NCBI GenBank assembly: GCA_947631235.1
Contig: CANRKO010000007.1
Location: forward strand, 46,414 to 110,413
Reading direction: 5' to 3'
DNA from: an uncultured Clostridia bacterium
GTDB taxonomy: Bacteria; Bacillota; Clostridia; UBA1381
DNA: 64,000 bases
A model generated the notes under the pieces. That model had not been told where the DNA came from. It made no database searches and worked only from the letters and a program-made list of their open reading frames with translations. Positions 25,922-34,393 of this stretch are shown piece after piece (within the stretch, counting starts at the first letter, position 1; each line of letters starts with the position of its first letter). A program made the position numbers and the translations under genes.

Positions 25922-26779
25922 ATGGAAAATAAGGTATTGAGCGCGGAGGAACGGCGTAAAAAAGCCGAGCGCAGCATTATAAAAACGTACAGGAAAAATA
26001 TATGGCGCAAGTTTATACGCGGCATAAACGAGTACAAAATGATAAACGAGGGCGACAGGATAGCCGTGTGCATTTCCGGCGGCAAGGACTCAATGCTTAT
26101 GGCGAAGTGTATGCAGGAAATCCACCGTCACGGCGTTGTTGACTTCGGTCTCGAATACATCGTCATGGATCCCGGCTACAACAGCGAGAACCGCAGAAAA
26201 ATCGAGGACAACGCCCGTCTTTTGGGCGTGCCGATACACATATTCGAGACGCGTATTTTCGACTCGGTCGTGAACGTGGACGACCACCCGTGCTACCTTT
26301 GCGCGCGTATGCGGCGCGGCTACCTCTACAAAGAGGCGCAAAAACTCGGCTGCAACAAAATCGCGCTCGGTCATCATTTCGACGACGTGATTGAGACGAT
26401 ACTCATGGGTATGCTCTACGGCGCGCAAATCCAGACGATGATGCCGAAGCTCCACAGCACTAACCACCCCGGTATGGAGCTTATACGCCCGATGTACATG
26501 GTAAGGGAAAAGGATATTAAGGCGTGGGCGCGGTACAACGAACTTGATTTTATACGGTGCGCGTGCCGTTTCACCGAGCGCGTCGCAACGGAGGAGATGG
26601 AGACGGGTTCAAAGCGGCAGGAGATGAAAAGGCTTATCGAGCAGTTCCGCCGCACAAGCCCGTACATCGAGAAAAATATTTTTAACAGCGTCAAAAACGT
26701 CAATCTCACAACGATTATCGGCTACCACGACAACGAACGTGAGTACAATTTTATGGACGACTACGACGAAAAGAAATAA
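25922..26779 (+). CDS. TtcA-like PP-loop tRNA thiolation protein
   Basis: 285 residues. PP-loop motif SGGKDSMLMA binds ATP for adenylation of the target base. CYLCARMRRGYL provides the CxxC pair and ALGHHFDDVIET the metal/nucleotide site; a third Cys pair, CACRF, is near residue 215. This matches the TtcA/TilS family of tRNA thiolases, which use an Fe-S cluster. It overlaps no neighbour and is 5 bp after the fumarase alpha gene. The exact tRNA position modified cannot be set from sequence alone. Confidence 0.87.
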   Translation: MENKVLSAEERRKKAERSIIKTYRKNIWRKFIRGINEYKMINEGDRIAVCISGGKDSMLMAKCMQEIHRHGVVDFGLEYIVMDPGYNSENRRKIEDNARLLGVPIHIFETRIFDSVVNVDDHPCYLCARMRRGYLYKEAQKLGCNKIALGHHFDDVIETILMGMLYGAQIQTMMPKLHSTNHPGMELIRPMYMVREKDIKAWARYNELDFIRCACRFTERVATEEMETGSKRQEMKRLIEQFRRTSPYIEKNIFNSVKNVNLTTIIGYHDNEREYNFMDDYDEKK

Positions 26780-26792
26780 GGAGCGTGCGGAT

Positions 26793-27500
26793 ATGGTTGA
26801 TTGGCTTTCGAGAACCGAACTTCTGCTCGGCGCGGACGGCATGGAAAAACTCAAAAACGCGCACGTCGCGGTGTTCGGCGTGGGCGGAGTGGGCGGTTAT
26901 GCGGTCGAGGCTCTCGTGCGCAGCGGCGTCGGCAAGATAGATATTTTCGACGGCGACACGGTTGCCGTCACGAATTTAAACCGTCAGATTATCGCAACGC
27001 GCGACACGGTAGGCAGATACAAGGTCGATGTGATGAAGGAGCGCGCGCTGTCGATAAACCCCGACATTAAAGTAAACGCGCACAAGTGCTATTACATGCC
27101 CGACAACGCGGATGATTACGATTTTTCGGCGTACTCGTACATTGTGGACGCGATCGACACCGTTACGGGCAAAATAGAGATCATAATGCGTGCGGCAGGC
27201 GCGGGCGTACCCGTGATAAGCTGCATGGGCGCGGGCAACAAGCTTATCGCCGCGATGTTTGAGGTCGCGGACATATACGAAACGTCGGTCTGTCCGCTTG
27301 CGAGGGTGATGCGGCGCGAACTTAAACAGCGCGGCATTAAAAAATTAAAGGTCGTTTACTCGAAGGAAGAGCCGATAAAGCCTTTGCCCTCCGATGAGCA
27401 GACCGGAAAACGCGCCGTTCCCGGGAGCGCGGCGTTCGTACCCGCCGTCGCCGGACTCATCGCGGCGGGCGAGGTCGTAAAGGATTTAATAAAAATATAA
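26793..27500 (+). CDS. tcdA: ThiF/TcdA-type E1-like enzyme (t6A dehydratase family)
   Basis: 235 residues from ATG 26793 (AAGGAG 26778-26783). The ORF is open further upstream, but that part overlaps the preceding gene. Rossmann motif VFGVGGVGGYAVEALVRSG and NLNRQ adenylation motif; DAIDTVTGKI and ISCMGAGNK follow. TcdA uses ATP to cyclise t6A to ct6A in tRNAs. Next to a tRNA thiolase gene, a tRNA-modification role fits. Last gene of the operon; a strong palindrome follows immediately. Confidence 0.88.
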   Translation: MVDWLSRTELLLGADGMEKLKNAHVAVFGVGGVGGYAVEALVRSGVGKIDIFDGDTVAVTNLNRQIIATRDTVGRYKVDVMKERALSINPDIKVNAHKCYYMPDNADDYDFSAYSYIVDAIDTVTGKIEIIMRAAGAGVPVISCMGAGNKLIAAMFEVADIYETSVCPLARVMRRELKQRGIKKLKVVYSKEEPIKPLPSDEQTGKRAVPGSAAFVPAVAGLIAAGEVVKDLIKI

Positions 27501-27528
27501 CGGGGACACTAAAACTTTAGTGTCCCCG
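27501..27528. terminator. GGGGACACTAAA palindrome between convergent genes
   Basis: CGGGGACACTAAA-ac-TTTAGTGTCCCCG, a 13-bp perfect stem and 2-nt loop, starting one base after the tcdA-like stop and ending 4 bp before the divIVA stop. Same sequence family as 10441-10498. Probable bidirectional terminator. Confidence 0.8.
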
Positions 27529-27532
27529 CGCG

Positions 27533-27973
27533 TTACTCCACACCGTCCACCATTTTTATCACATTTTCGCACAAAAGCTTTACACGCGAGCGGTAACGGT
27601 CTATTTCTTCCTTTATGGCGAGCATTTCGCTGCGGCGTTTCATATGTTCATCGTCAATTTGACGCGCAAGGTACGACGCGTCGAGTTTCGCCTTGCTGAT
27701 TATCGCGTCAGCCTCGGTCTGTGCGTTCTTTCTCGCCTCTTCGGCCGACTTCTGCGCGAGGTCAAGCGAACGGCTCATCGCCGCCTCCATCTGCTTATAC
27801 CTATCGACCGTCTCCGTCAGCAGTCCTATTTTATTTTTAAGCGTCTGATTTTCCTTGCACAAAAACTCGTAATCCTGAATTACCACGTCCAAAAAATCGT
27901 CAACCGCGTCGCAGTCGTAACCCTTGAACTTCTTGTCAAATTCCTTGTTCTGAATATCAATGGGTCTTAGCAT
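27533..27973 (-). CDS. divIVA: DivIVA-domain cell division protein
   Basis: 146 residues from ATG 27973 (AAGGAGA upstream); a longer frame opens at 27994. The N-terminal LRPIDIQNKEFDKKFKGYDCDAVDDFLD is the membrane-curvature-binding DivIVA head; then continuous coiled coil (about 30-145). DivIVA localises to septa and poles and positions division or sporulation factors. Last gene of the cluster yggS-sepF-ylmH-divIVA, the conserved Firmicute order. Confidence 0.95.
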   Translation of the reverse strand: MLRPIDIQNKEFDKKFKGYDCDAVDDFLDVVIQDYEFLCKENQTLKNKIGLLTETVDRYKQMEAAMSRSLDLAQKSAEEARKNAQTEADAIISKAKLDASYLARQIDDEHMKRRSEMLAIKEEIDRYRSRVKLLCENVIKMVDGVE

Positions 27974-27990
27974 AGCTTTCTCTCCTTGCG

Positions 27991-28740
27991 TCATATATAT
28001 TTTAAGACTGTTATGTGCAGTCTGCCCTTCATGGTCGCACCGTCCGCGCTTTGAAACACAAATCTTCCTTTACCCCTGACGGATACGAGGTCGCCTTCTT
28101 TAAGCGACACGCTGCCGCCAACCGTTTCGAGATGGTTGACCTTTACCGCCCCGTCCTTTACAAGTCTTTCGCTCTGTGCGCGGGATATGCCGTACACCGC
28201 CGCGATTACCGCGTCGAGCCTCTCGGACGCGGCGACACATTGCTTTTTCTCGGTTTTCGGCTCGGGCGGAACAAAATCCGCAGCCGCTATTACGCGTCCT
28301 TTTACGCCCGCGTTCGCTATCTTGTTTATATTATTCAAAATATACTCCGTTATGCCGCTTTCGGCTATCACATACGCGCCGGTTTCATCGGTCAGTATAT
28401 CGCCGATCTTGCTCCTGTCAATACCGAGCGACATCAGGACACCGAGGTAATCGCGGTGAGTGAGAGCGCGGAATTTCGGAACGTCGAAACGGATGACCGC
28501 TATCGGGAACGCGCCGCGGTTCTTTTCCTCCCACTCGGGAAATACGCCGAGCATTTTACGCTCCGCACCGTCGTATCCTCCGAACAGCATCGCGTTTTCC
28601 GACCGCGATATATGAAAATTCTTTTCAATAACAGCCGCGCCGCCGCCGTCAAGGAACGAGGAAAACACAGCAGTTCCCCGCCGCAGGCACATATCGAACA
28701 AATCATCGACGCGCGCCTGTATCAGCTTTTTGTCCATCAT
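27991..28740 (-). CDS. ylmH: YlmH-type S4-domain RNA-binding protein
   Basis: 249 residues. The C-terminal S4 domain (about 170-240: RLDAVIAAVYGISRAQSERLVKDGAVKVNH in two parts) binds structured RNA. The N-terminal part matches YlmH (FLDGGGAAVIEKNF, RALTHRDYLGVLMSLGIDR, GDI). YlmH is linked to the division cluster and to ribosome rescue in Bacillus. 17 bp upstream of divIVA. Confidence 0.93.
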   Translation of the reverse strand: MMDKKLIQARVDDLFDMCLRRGTAVFSSFLDGGGAAVIEKNFHISRSENAMLFGGYDGAERKMLGVFPEWEEKNRGAFPIAVIRFDVPKFRALTHRDYLGVLMSLGIDRSKIGDILTDETGAYVIAESGITEYILNNINKIANAGVKGRVIAAADFVPPEPKTEKKQCVAASERLDAVIAAVYGISRAQSERLVKDGAVKVNHLETVGGSVSLKEGDLVSVRGKGRFVFQSADGATMKGRLHITVLKYI

Positions 28741-28756
28741 TTACCTCAATTACAGA

Positions 28757-28793
28757 AAACGGGCGGTAAATCGTTTCGGTTATACCGCCCGTT
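28757..28793 (-). terminator. Hairpin after sepF
   Basis: Minus strand ACGGGCGGTATA / TACCGCCCGT with TTTTC after it, in the 59-bp gap between sepF and ylmH. It probably attenuates rather than ends the operon transcript. Confidence 0.6.
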
Positions 28794-28799
28794 TGTTAT

Positions 28800-29261
28800 T
28801 TACATACTCCAGTCAAAGGTGCTGCTCTTTGTGCGCTCGTTCAGGTTGTCGCCGGTGATGTCGATGTTTCTGGGAGCCGCGACAAATATATCTCTCGACG
28901 CGCGGCGAACGTTGCCGTTTAAGCCGTATGCCGTGCCGGAAATGAAGTCAACAACGCGTCTCGCGTCGTCGTTTCCAAGCTGACCGATGTTGAATATGAC
29001 AAGTCTGCCGCTCTTGATCTCGTCCGCGATTGTCGTCGACTCGTCAAACTGCGACGGAGTCATTATTCTGACTCTCGAAGACGAGCCCGGATTGAGCGTT
29101 ACGACCTTCGCCGCGCTCTTTCTCGCTATGCGCGGAGAGCGTCTCGGTTCATCGTCGTCCTCTTCGTCGATCTCGTTTTCCTCGTCGTAATACTCGTCGT
29201 CATAATAATCGTCGTCGGTCTCGATTCCTATAAAGTTCTTTATTGAATTTATAAAGCTCAT
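28800..29261 (-). CDS. sepF: SepF cell division protein
   Basis: 153 residues. N-terminal amphipathic membrane anchor (MSFINSIKNFIGI), a very acidic linker (residues about 16-45, mostly D/E/Y), then the SepF core (VRIMTPSQFDESTTIADEI...GRLVIFNIGQL...RRVVDFISGTAYG...IFVAAP). SepF tethers FtsZ to the membrane and forms rings at the septum. Standard position between yggS and ylmH; SD AAAGGGA. Confidence 0.95.
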   Translation of the reverse strand: MSFINSIKNFIGIETDDDYYDDEYYDEENEIDEEDDDEPRRSPRIARKSAAKVVTLNPGSSSRVRIMTPSQFDESTTIADEIKSGRLVIFNIGQLGNDDARRVVDFISGTAYGLNGNVRRASRDIFVAAPRNIDITGDNLNERTKSSTFDWSM

Positions 29262-29282
29262 TATACCGTATCCCTTTCTGCA

Positions 29283-29978
29283 TTATTTGTGAGTATAATC
29301 TCTTTCGCCGAAAATGGCGCTGCCGACGCGTACGATATTGGCTCCGCATTCGATAGCCGTCTCGTAATCGCCGCTCATGCCCATCGACAAATACTTCATA
29401 TTAACATTATCGTATTTTTTCGCTTGTATGTCAATAAAAAGTTGTCGCATGTTGTCAAAATGTAAAGTGTTTGTAACAGAATTATCGGTTTTGGGCGCGA
29501 TTGTCATAAGTCCCATGACCTTGACGCGCTTTAGTGTCCCCGCGTGGAGCAGCAGTTCCTCTACCTCGTCCGCGCTCACGCCCGACTTTGTTTCCTCGCC
29601 CGAGATGTTCACCTGTATGAGTATGTCCATATTGACGTCGTGCTTTTCCGCCTGACGCTCTATCTCGTCCATGAGTTTTACCGAGTCGACCGAGTGTATG
29701 AGACACACCTTGTCTATCACGTACTTTACCTTATTCGTCTGCAGATGTCCGATGAGATGCCACTTTACGGGCAGAACGTCCGCGTACTTATCGCGCACCT
29801 CCTGCGGCTTGTTCTCGCCTATGTCGGTCACGCCGAGCCGTATCGCCTCGTTCATCATATCCGCGGGATGCGTCTTTGTAACCGCAACGAGCAGTATGTC
29901 GTCTCTTTTTCTGCCGCTCCTTTCCGCCGCAGCCGTTATGCGTCTCTCGACTTCTTCTAAGTTTTCCCTGATATTCAT
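29283..29978 (-). CDS. yggS: YggS/PLP homeostasis protein
   Basis: 231 residues. PLP-binding Lys in LLVAVTKTHPADM, GENKPQEVRDKY, WHLIGHLQTNKVKY and the C-terminal SMGMSGDYETAIECGANIVRVGSAIFG are diagnostic. It binds pyridoxal phosphate without known enzymatic turnover and buffers PLP. First of the classic division-cluster genes here; gap to sepF 21 bp. A 16-bp match to the intergenic GGGGACACTAAAG repeat lies in its coding sequence at 29529-29544. Confidence 0.95.
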   Translation of the reverse strand: MNIRENLEEVERRITAAAERSGRKRDDILLVAVTKTHPADMMNEAIRLGVTDIGENKPQEVRDKYADVLPVKWHLIGHLQTNKVKYVIDKVCLIHSVDSVKLMDEIERQAEKHDVNMDILIQVNISGEETKSGVSADEVEELLLHAGTLKRVKVMGLMTIAPKTDNSVTNTLHFDNMRQLFIDIQAKKYDNVNMKYLSMGMSGDYETAIECGANIVRVGSAIFGERDYTHK

Positions 29979-30003
29979 AATTTACTCCCTCTTTCCGCAG
30001 GTT

Positions 30004-31182
30004 TTACCGTTCACCGACAACGATTTTATCCATATCCGACAGCTTGTACTGACTGTCCTCGGACGAGCGCACTATCGCGTAGCCGCCGTCGGCGTATGTG
30101 TAAACGAGGTCAAAATAGCAGTCACGCTCGACATTGTTCTTTATGCCTATGACCTTCTGCTTGCCGTTTTCCTCGGTACGTATCGCCTGCACGGGTACCT
30201 TGTAGCCGGTGTAGCTTGCGAAAATCAAATCAACGTCCGCTATGCGGTATGAAAACGCGTTTTCAAGGTATTCGGGACACTGGACGACTATAAGCGTTCT
30301 GCCGCCCTGGTCGTCGCTTACGGAATTTATAATACCCGACCTTGTTTCACCTGCCATATTGTTAAAACGCAGTTTAACGCTGTCTCCGACCGCGCAGCCT
30401 TCCGTTTGGTCGGTGGGTACAGCCATCATCACATAGAACATATGGTTGTTTACCACCTTGCACACCGGGTCGCCGACGTCCACCCTCGACGATATTTTCT
30501 GCGTTTCGGCGTTTTCGGGCAGTGTGTCGAGATAATCCACGGTGTAATTCGCCATATCCGAAAGCCTTAAAAGATCCTCGAAACCGTCGGTGTAAAGCGT
30601 GAGTACGCCCGACATCTGCGACGTGATCTGCTCTTTTGAAACGCCTATGCCGCCGAGTATTTCATCGCGCTCGGCAAGCAGTTCCTCCCTTTCGCCGTCC
30701 GACGCGAGACGGTTACTTGCCCGCAGGCTGTTTATGTCGCGTTTAAAATCCGAAATTTTGAGAATATTGTTATCAGCCGACGCCTCTATTATATCGTTCT
30801 CACGGCGGTAAATATTGTTCTCGACGTCGGAGGAGTCAAGCTCCGTATCCGTGCCGACGCTGTCGGAAACATTCTTTAGCCTGTCGTCAATGGACGTAAG
30901 GTCGCGGAGTCGGTCGTCGGACACGTCGCCGAAAAACAGTTCGCCTATCACGCCGTCCTTCGCGACGCGGCTCCCCTCGCGCACGGAATGATAGAACGTT
31001 CCCGCGCTGCGCGAAATCATGAGCCATTCGTCAAGCACTATGTAACCCCTGCAGGAAACGGCTGTTTCATGCGTCGTATATTCGGTTTTCTGTGTGTTTA
31101 CCGGCGTAAGCGCGTATTTTATGCCGTAGCCCGCTATCGCGGCAACGGCTATGCACAGTACCGCCGCAAAAAACTTCTTCAT
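30004..31182 (-). CDS. HlyD-like membrane-anchored protein
   Basis: 392 residues from ATG 31182 (SD AAGGGG); a longer frame opens at 31209. One N-terminal membrane span (FFAAVLCIAVAAIAGYGIKYAL), then a biotinyl-lipoyl/HlyD-like beta segment (SRSAGTFYHSVREGSRVAKDGVIGELF), a helical hairpin (about 95-185) and a second beta part (VDVGDPVCKVVNNHMFYVMMAV). It resembles periplasmic adaptor proteins but has no transporter beside it. Position before yggS-sepF-ylmH-divIVA suggests a cell-envelope or division role; function unknown. Confidence 0.75.
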   Translation of the reverse strand: MKKFFAAVLCIAVAAIAGYGIKYALTPVNTQKTEYTTHETAVSCRGYIVLDEWLMISRSAGTFYHSVREGSRVAKDGVIGELFFGDVSDDRLRDLTSIDDRLKNVSDSVGTDTELDSSDVENNIYRRENDIIEASADNNILKISDFKRDINSLRASNRLASDGEREELLAERDEILGGIGVSKEQITSQMSGVLTLYTDGFEDLLRLSDMANYTVDYLDTLPENAETQKISSRVDVGDPVCKVVNNHMFYVMMAVPTDQTEGCAVGDSVKLRFNNMAGETRSGIINSVSDDQGGRTLIVVQCPEYLENAFSYRIADVDLIFASYTGYKVPVQAIRTEENGKQKVIGIKNNVERDCYFDLVYTYADGGYAIVRSSEDSQYKLSDMDKIVVGER

Positions 31183-31224
31183 ACTTTTTCCCCTTAATTT
31201 ATACATCATGCGCGTTACGTGTAT

Positions 31225-31253
31225 ATTATACCTTTTTTTTCGAGTAAATACAA
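31225..31253 (-). promoter_or_regulatory. Sigma-A promoter of the division cluster
   Basis: Minus strand TTGTAT (31248-31253), 17-nt spacer, TATAAT (31225-31230), 43 bp before the HlyD-like start codon. Confidence 0.7.
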
Positions 31254-31347
31254 GAGTATGGGGATAATTTTTTGTAAGCAGCCGTATATTACTGCAATGT
31301 CATGGAAATAATATGAAACAGATAATACGATACGGGGAGTGTTCGCT

Positions 31348-31623
31348 ATGAAGGAATTAACAAAGAAGGTCGTTATACTCAACAATTTTTCGTCGCCGTA
31401 TATAAGTCAGGCGATCATCGTCCTGCGCGACTATAATCCGATGCTGGAGGGAAAGGTTATCGCCGACGCGGAAAAAATTGTCGCGAAATATATAGAACGC
31501 GCGAAAAAAGACGGACAGCCCCCATCGTCTGTCCGCCGCAAAAATAAGCTTGTCGGATTTTTATTCGCTTTTTTGTGCGCCGCCGCGTTCGGAACGGCGA
31601 TTTATTTCCGCGTTATCATTTAA
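31348..31623 (+). CDS. Small membrane-anchored protein, unknown function
   Basis: 91 residues from ATG 31348 (GGGGAG 8 nt before); a GTG at 31339 is in frame but too close to that site. A basic cytoplasmic part (KELTKKVVILNNFSSPYISQAIIVLRD) and one C-terminal span (LVGFLFAFLCAAAFGTAIYF). I do not recognise a family. Its last 8 bp overlap the convergent zinc-ribbon gene. The HlyD-cluster promoter lies back to back with it. Confidence 0.65.
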   Translation: MKELTKKVVILNNFSSPYISQAIIVLRDYNPMLEGKVIADAEKIVAKYIERAKKDGQPPSSVRRKNKLVGFLFAFLCAAAFGTAIYFRVII

Positions 31624-32401
31624 ACCGCGAATCTATGGTCTCGATGTACTTTTTATACGCCGGAGCAGAGCCGGACGACTCGGAATACTCGAAGTCGTAA
31701 TAGACCGCGAGATTGTTGCGCAAAACGCATTTTCTGTGGTACACCGTTCCGTTTACTTCAGCCGTGACAGTGTATGAATTTTCACTGTCGTTGCTCTTCA
31801 TCTCCGTGGGGCTTGTCGCGCCTATCTGCCGCAGATAGTCCTTCGCAAGCTCGGTAAGGGAATTTTCCATAACGTCCTGTGCTATAACCATCTTCGCGCC
31901 GCCCAAGGGGTCGGTAAGGTTCATTTTAACGTTTCCCGATGCGCTGCCCGAATGGAACGCCGCGGGGTACGGACATCTCACATTTCCGACCGTTATTTCC
32001 GCGTACTCGCCTTCCGAAACGACCGCCTCCGTCGGCGAGGGCGTTGCCGTCGTCTCCGGCACAGCCGTGCCTGTACGCGCCGCATTGTCACTTCCACTCT
32101 TTCCCGCAAAGAAGAAATATCCTACCAATACGCTCGCGAGCGTGATGAGCAAAAGTACGAATATGTATATCACGGCGCGTCTGCCCCTGCTTTTACGCCG
32201 CTTTTCACGCACCGTCCGCTGCCTTTCCTCTTTTTCGGCAAGGCGTTTTTTTCTGTTCAGACGCTCCTCCTGAAGTTCCCTTATCTCTCTATGACGCGCA
32301 GCCTGACCGTTCTCCTGCACCTTGCGAACCGACTGTCCGCAGCGGTCGCAGAAACGCATACCGTCTTTAAGCTGTCTGCCGCAATTTTTGCAATACTGCA
32401 T
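31616..32401 (-). CDS. Zinc-ribbon membrane protein
   Basis: 261 residues. N-terminal zinc ribbon CKNCGRQLKDGMRFCDRCG, a long Arg/Glu/Lys-rich helix (about 30-75), one membrane span (VIYIFVLLLITLASVLVGYFFFA), a Thr/Pro linker, then an extracellular domain of about 140 residues (ITVGNVRCPYPAAFHSG...YYDFEYSESSGSAPAYKKYI). The architecture, cytosolic zinc ribbon plus external domain, is common in Clostridia but not functionally defined. SD CGGAGG. Confidence 0.75.
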   Translation of the reverse strand: MQYCKNCGRQLKDGMRFCDRCGQSVRKVQENGQAARHREIRELQEERLNRKKRLAEKEERQRTVREKRRKSRGRRAVIYIFVLLLITLASVLVGYFFFAGKSGSDNAARTGTAVPETTATPSPTEAVVSEGEYAEITVGNVRCPYPAAFHSGSASGNVKMNLTDPLGGAKMVIAQDVMENSLTELAKDYLRQIGATSPTEMKSNDSENSYTVTAEVNGTVYHRKCVLRNNLAVYYDFEYSESSGSAPAYKKYIETIDSRFK

Positions 32402-32540
32402 CTATATATCCTCCGAATGTTTTTTCCTATATCTATTACAGTATACAACATATTGTGGTTAAATGCAAGAGTTTTACCGTATTTTGTTACATATTGATTA
32501 CGGATTGTTACCGATTTGCACCTTAATTGTTAAATTTTTG

Positions 32541-34283
32541 TTACAAAGACGCGTACATACTGTACATGTCGGCGTACAGTCCGCCCTTTTCTATAAGCTC
32601 CTTGTGCGTGCCGCGTTCCTCTATTCCGTTTTCGGTCAGCACAAGTATCGTCTTTGCGTTGCGTATCGTGGTAAGGCGGTGCGCTATTGTAAGCACCGTT
32701 CTGCCCTTCGCAAGTTCTTCAAGCGACTCCTGCACAAGCTTTTCGTTCTCGTTGTCGAGCGCGGACGTAGCCTCGTCGAGCAGAAGTATCGGCGGGTTTT
32801 TCAAAAATACACGCGCTATGCTTATTCGCTGTTTCTGACCGCCCGACAGCTTTACTCCCCTCTCGCCGACGTATGTATCGTAGCCGTGCGGCAGCGCCGC
32901 TATAAACTCATGCGCTCCCGCTCTCTTTGCCGCCGCCTCGACGTCCTCGTAGCTTGCGCCGGGCAAGCCGTAGGAAATATTCTCGTACACCGTACCCGAG
33001 AACAAATACACGTCCTGCTGCACAACGCCTATCGCGTTTCTTAATGAGTGGAGCGTAACGTCGCGCACATCGTAACCGTCTATTAATATTCTGCCTCTCG
33101 TCACGTCGTAAAAGCGCGGTATGAGGTTACATAGCGTCGTCTTGCCGCCGCCCGACGGCCCGACGAGTGCCACGCTGTCACCCTTTTTAATGTCGAGATT
33201 TATGTTGTGCAGCACGTTCCCCTCCGAGTCGCCGTAACGGAACGACACGTTGTCGAACACGATATTGCCCTGCACATTTTTAAGTTCGACCGCGTCGTCC
33301 TTTTCCTTTATATCCTCCGGCGCGTCCATTATTTCGAGGAAACGCTCAATACCCGTCATACCTCTCTGGAACTGCTCTGTAAACTGTATGATAGTCCGAA
33401 GCGACGCGAGCAGCGTGCTGACGTACAGAAGGTACGCCGTGAGGTCGGCGGGTTCAATTATACTTTTCATTATAAATATCGCGCCCGTCACAAGCACCGT
33501 GAGGTACATAAGTCCCTCGAACGCGCGGTTCGACGTCTGAAATCCAGCCATGTAAAAGTAACCCGTCTTTTTCGTGTCGAGAAATGTCTCGTTGCCCTTT
33601 TCAAACTTTTCAGCCTCAATGTCCTCGTTTGCGAACGACTTTACGACGCGCATACCCAAAAGCGTGTCCTCGACCTGCGAGTTTATCTCGCCTATCTGGT
33701 ACCGCTGCGCCTTGAACGCGCGGCGCATACGCGTATTAAAGAACTTTACGAATACGAATATCAACGGCAGCGCGGCGAACATTATGAGCGTCAGCGTCAC
33801 GTTCACGCCGCACAAAATTATAAACGACACGATTATTTTAAGTCCCGCTATGAAAAATTCCTCGGGGCAATGGTGCGCGAACTCGGTGATGTCGAAAAGG
33901 TCGCTCGTGATACGAGCCATGATTTGTCCGACCTTATGCTCCGCATAGTACGCGTGCGACAGCTTTTCGAGGTGCGCGAACAGGTCGCGGCGCATATCCG
34001 TCTCGATCTTCGCGCCCATTATGTGACCGGTATCGGCCATGTAGAAATTCGCCGCGGAGTCTATTACGCGAAGTGCCAAGTAGAAAACGCCTATCCTTAC
34101 CACAAATCCTATCGTGAGCGACGCGGGATCGCTTATGCCCAGACTCGTAATCTCGCGCACGAGCATCGGGAAAATAAGCTCGCACACGGTCGTGAGCGAC
34201 GCGCACAAGAGATCCATAACCAAAATCCACTTATATTTTTTAAAATACGGCACAAACCGTCCTATGAGATAGCTTAACCTCAT
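32541..34283 (-). CDS. ABC exporter, fused permease-ATPase
   Basis: 580 residues from ATG 34283 (GGAGG 8 nt upstream); the frame opens earlier at 34361 but without a ribosome site. Type I exporter membrane domain with six spans (about 20-310), then the nucleotide-binding domain: Walker A GPSGGGKTTL, Q-loop VVQQDVYLFSGT, signature LSGGQKQR, Walker B ILLLDEATSALD, H-loop AHRL. A half-transporter that would act as a homodimer since no partner gene is adjacent. Substrate (lipid, peptide or drug) unknown. Confidence 0.93.
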   Translation of the reverse strand: MRLSYLIGRFVPYFKKYKWILVMDLLCASLTTVCELIFPMLVREITSLGISDPASLTIGFVVRIGVFYLALRVIDSAANFYMADTGHIMGAKIETDMRRDLFAHLEKLSHAYYAEHKVGQIMARITSDLFDITEFAHHCPEEFFIAGLKIIVSFIILCGVNVTLTLIMFAALPLIFVFVKFFNTRMRRAFKAQRYQIGEINSQVEDTLLGMRVVKSFANEDIEAEKFEKGNETFLDTKKTGYFYMAGFQTSNRAFEGLMYLTVLVTGAIFIMKSIIEPADLTAYLLYVSTLLASLRTIIQFTEQFQRGMTGIERFLEIMDAPEDIKEKDDAVELKNVQGNIVFDNVSFRYGDSEGNVLHNINLDIKKGDSVALVGPSGGGKTTLCNLIPRFYDVTRGRILIDGYDVRDVTLHSLRNAIGVVQQDVYLFSGTVYENISYGLPGASYEDVEAAAKRAGAHEFIAALPHGYDTYVGERGVKLSGGQKQRISIARVFLKNPPILLLDEATSALDNENEKLVQESLEELAKGRTVLTIAHRLTTIRNAKTILVLTENGIEERGTHKELIEKGGLYADMYSMYASL

Positions 34284-34311
34284 CCTAACCACCTCCGCAA
34301 ACTTCCGATAT

Positions 34312-34340
34312 ATTTTACTCCACCTCGGATATAATGTCAA
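34312..34340 (-). promoter_or_regulatory. Sigma-A promoter of the ABC exporter
   Basis: Minus strand TTGACA (34335-34340), 17-nt spacer, TAAAAT (34312-34317), 29 bp before the start codon. Confidence 0.82.
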
Positions 34341-34350
34341 GACCCGCGCA

Positions 34351-34377
34351 CAAAAAAACAACGGCTCAAAGCCGTTG
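34351..34377 (-). terminator. Terminator after the RsiV-like lipoprotein gene
   Basis: CAACGGCT-ttg-AGCCGTTG on the minus strand followed by TTTTTTTG. Confidence 0.85.
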
Positions 34378-34393
34378 CGCTGTGTTTTTATTT

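Noticed and set aside
33207..34277. 356-codon plus-strand ORF opposite the ABC exporter
   Set aside because: Shadow of the exporter; no ribosome site, no recognisable domain.
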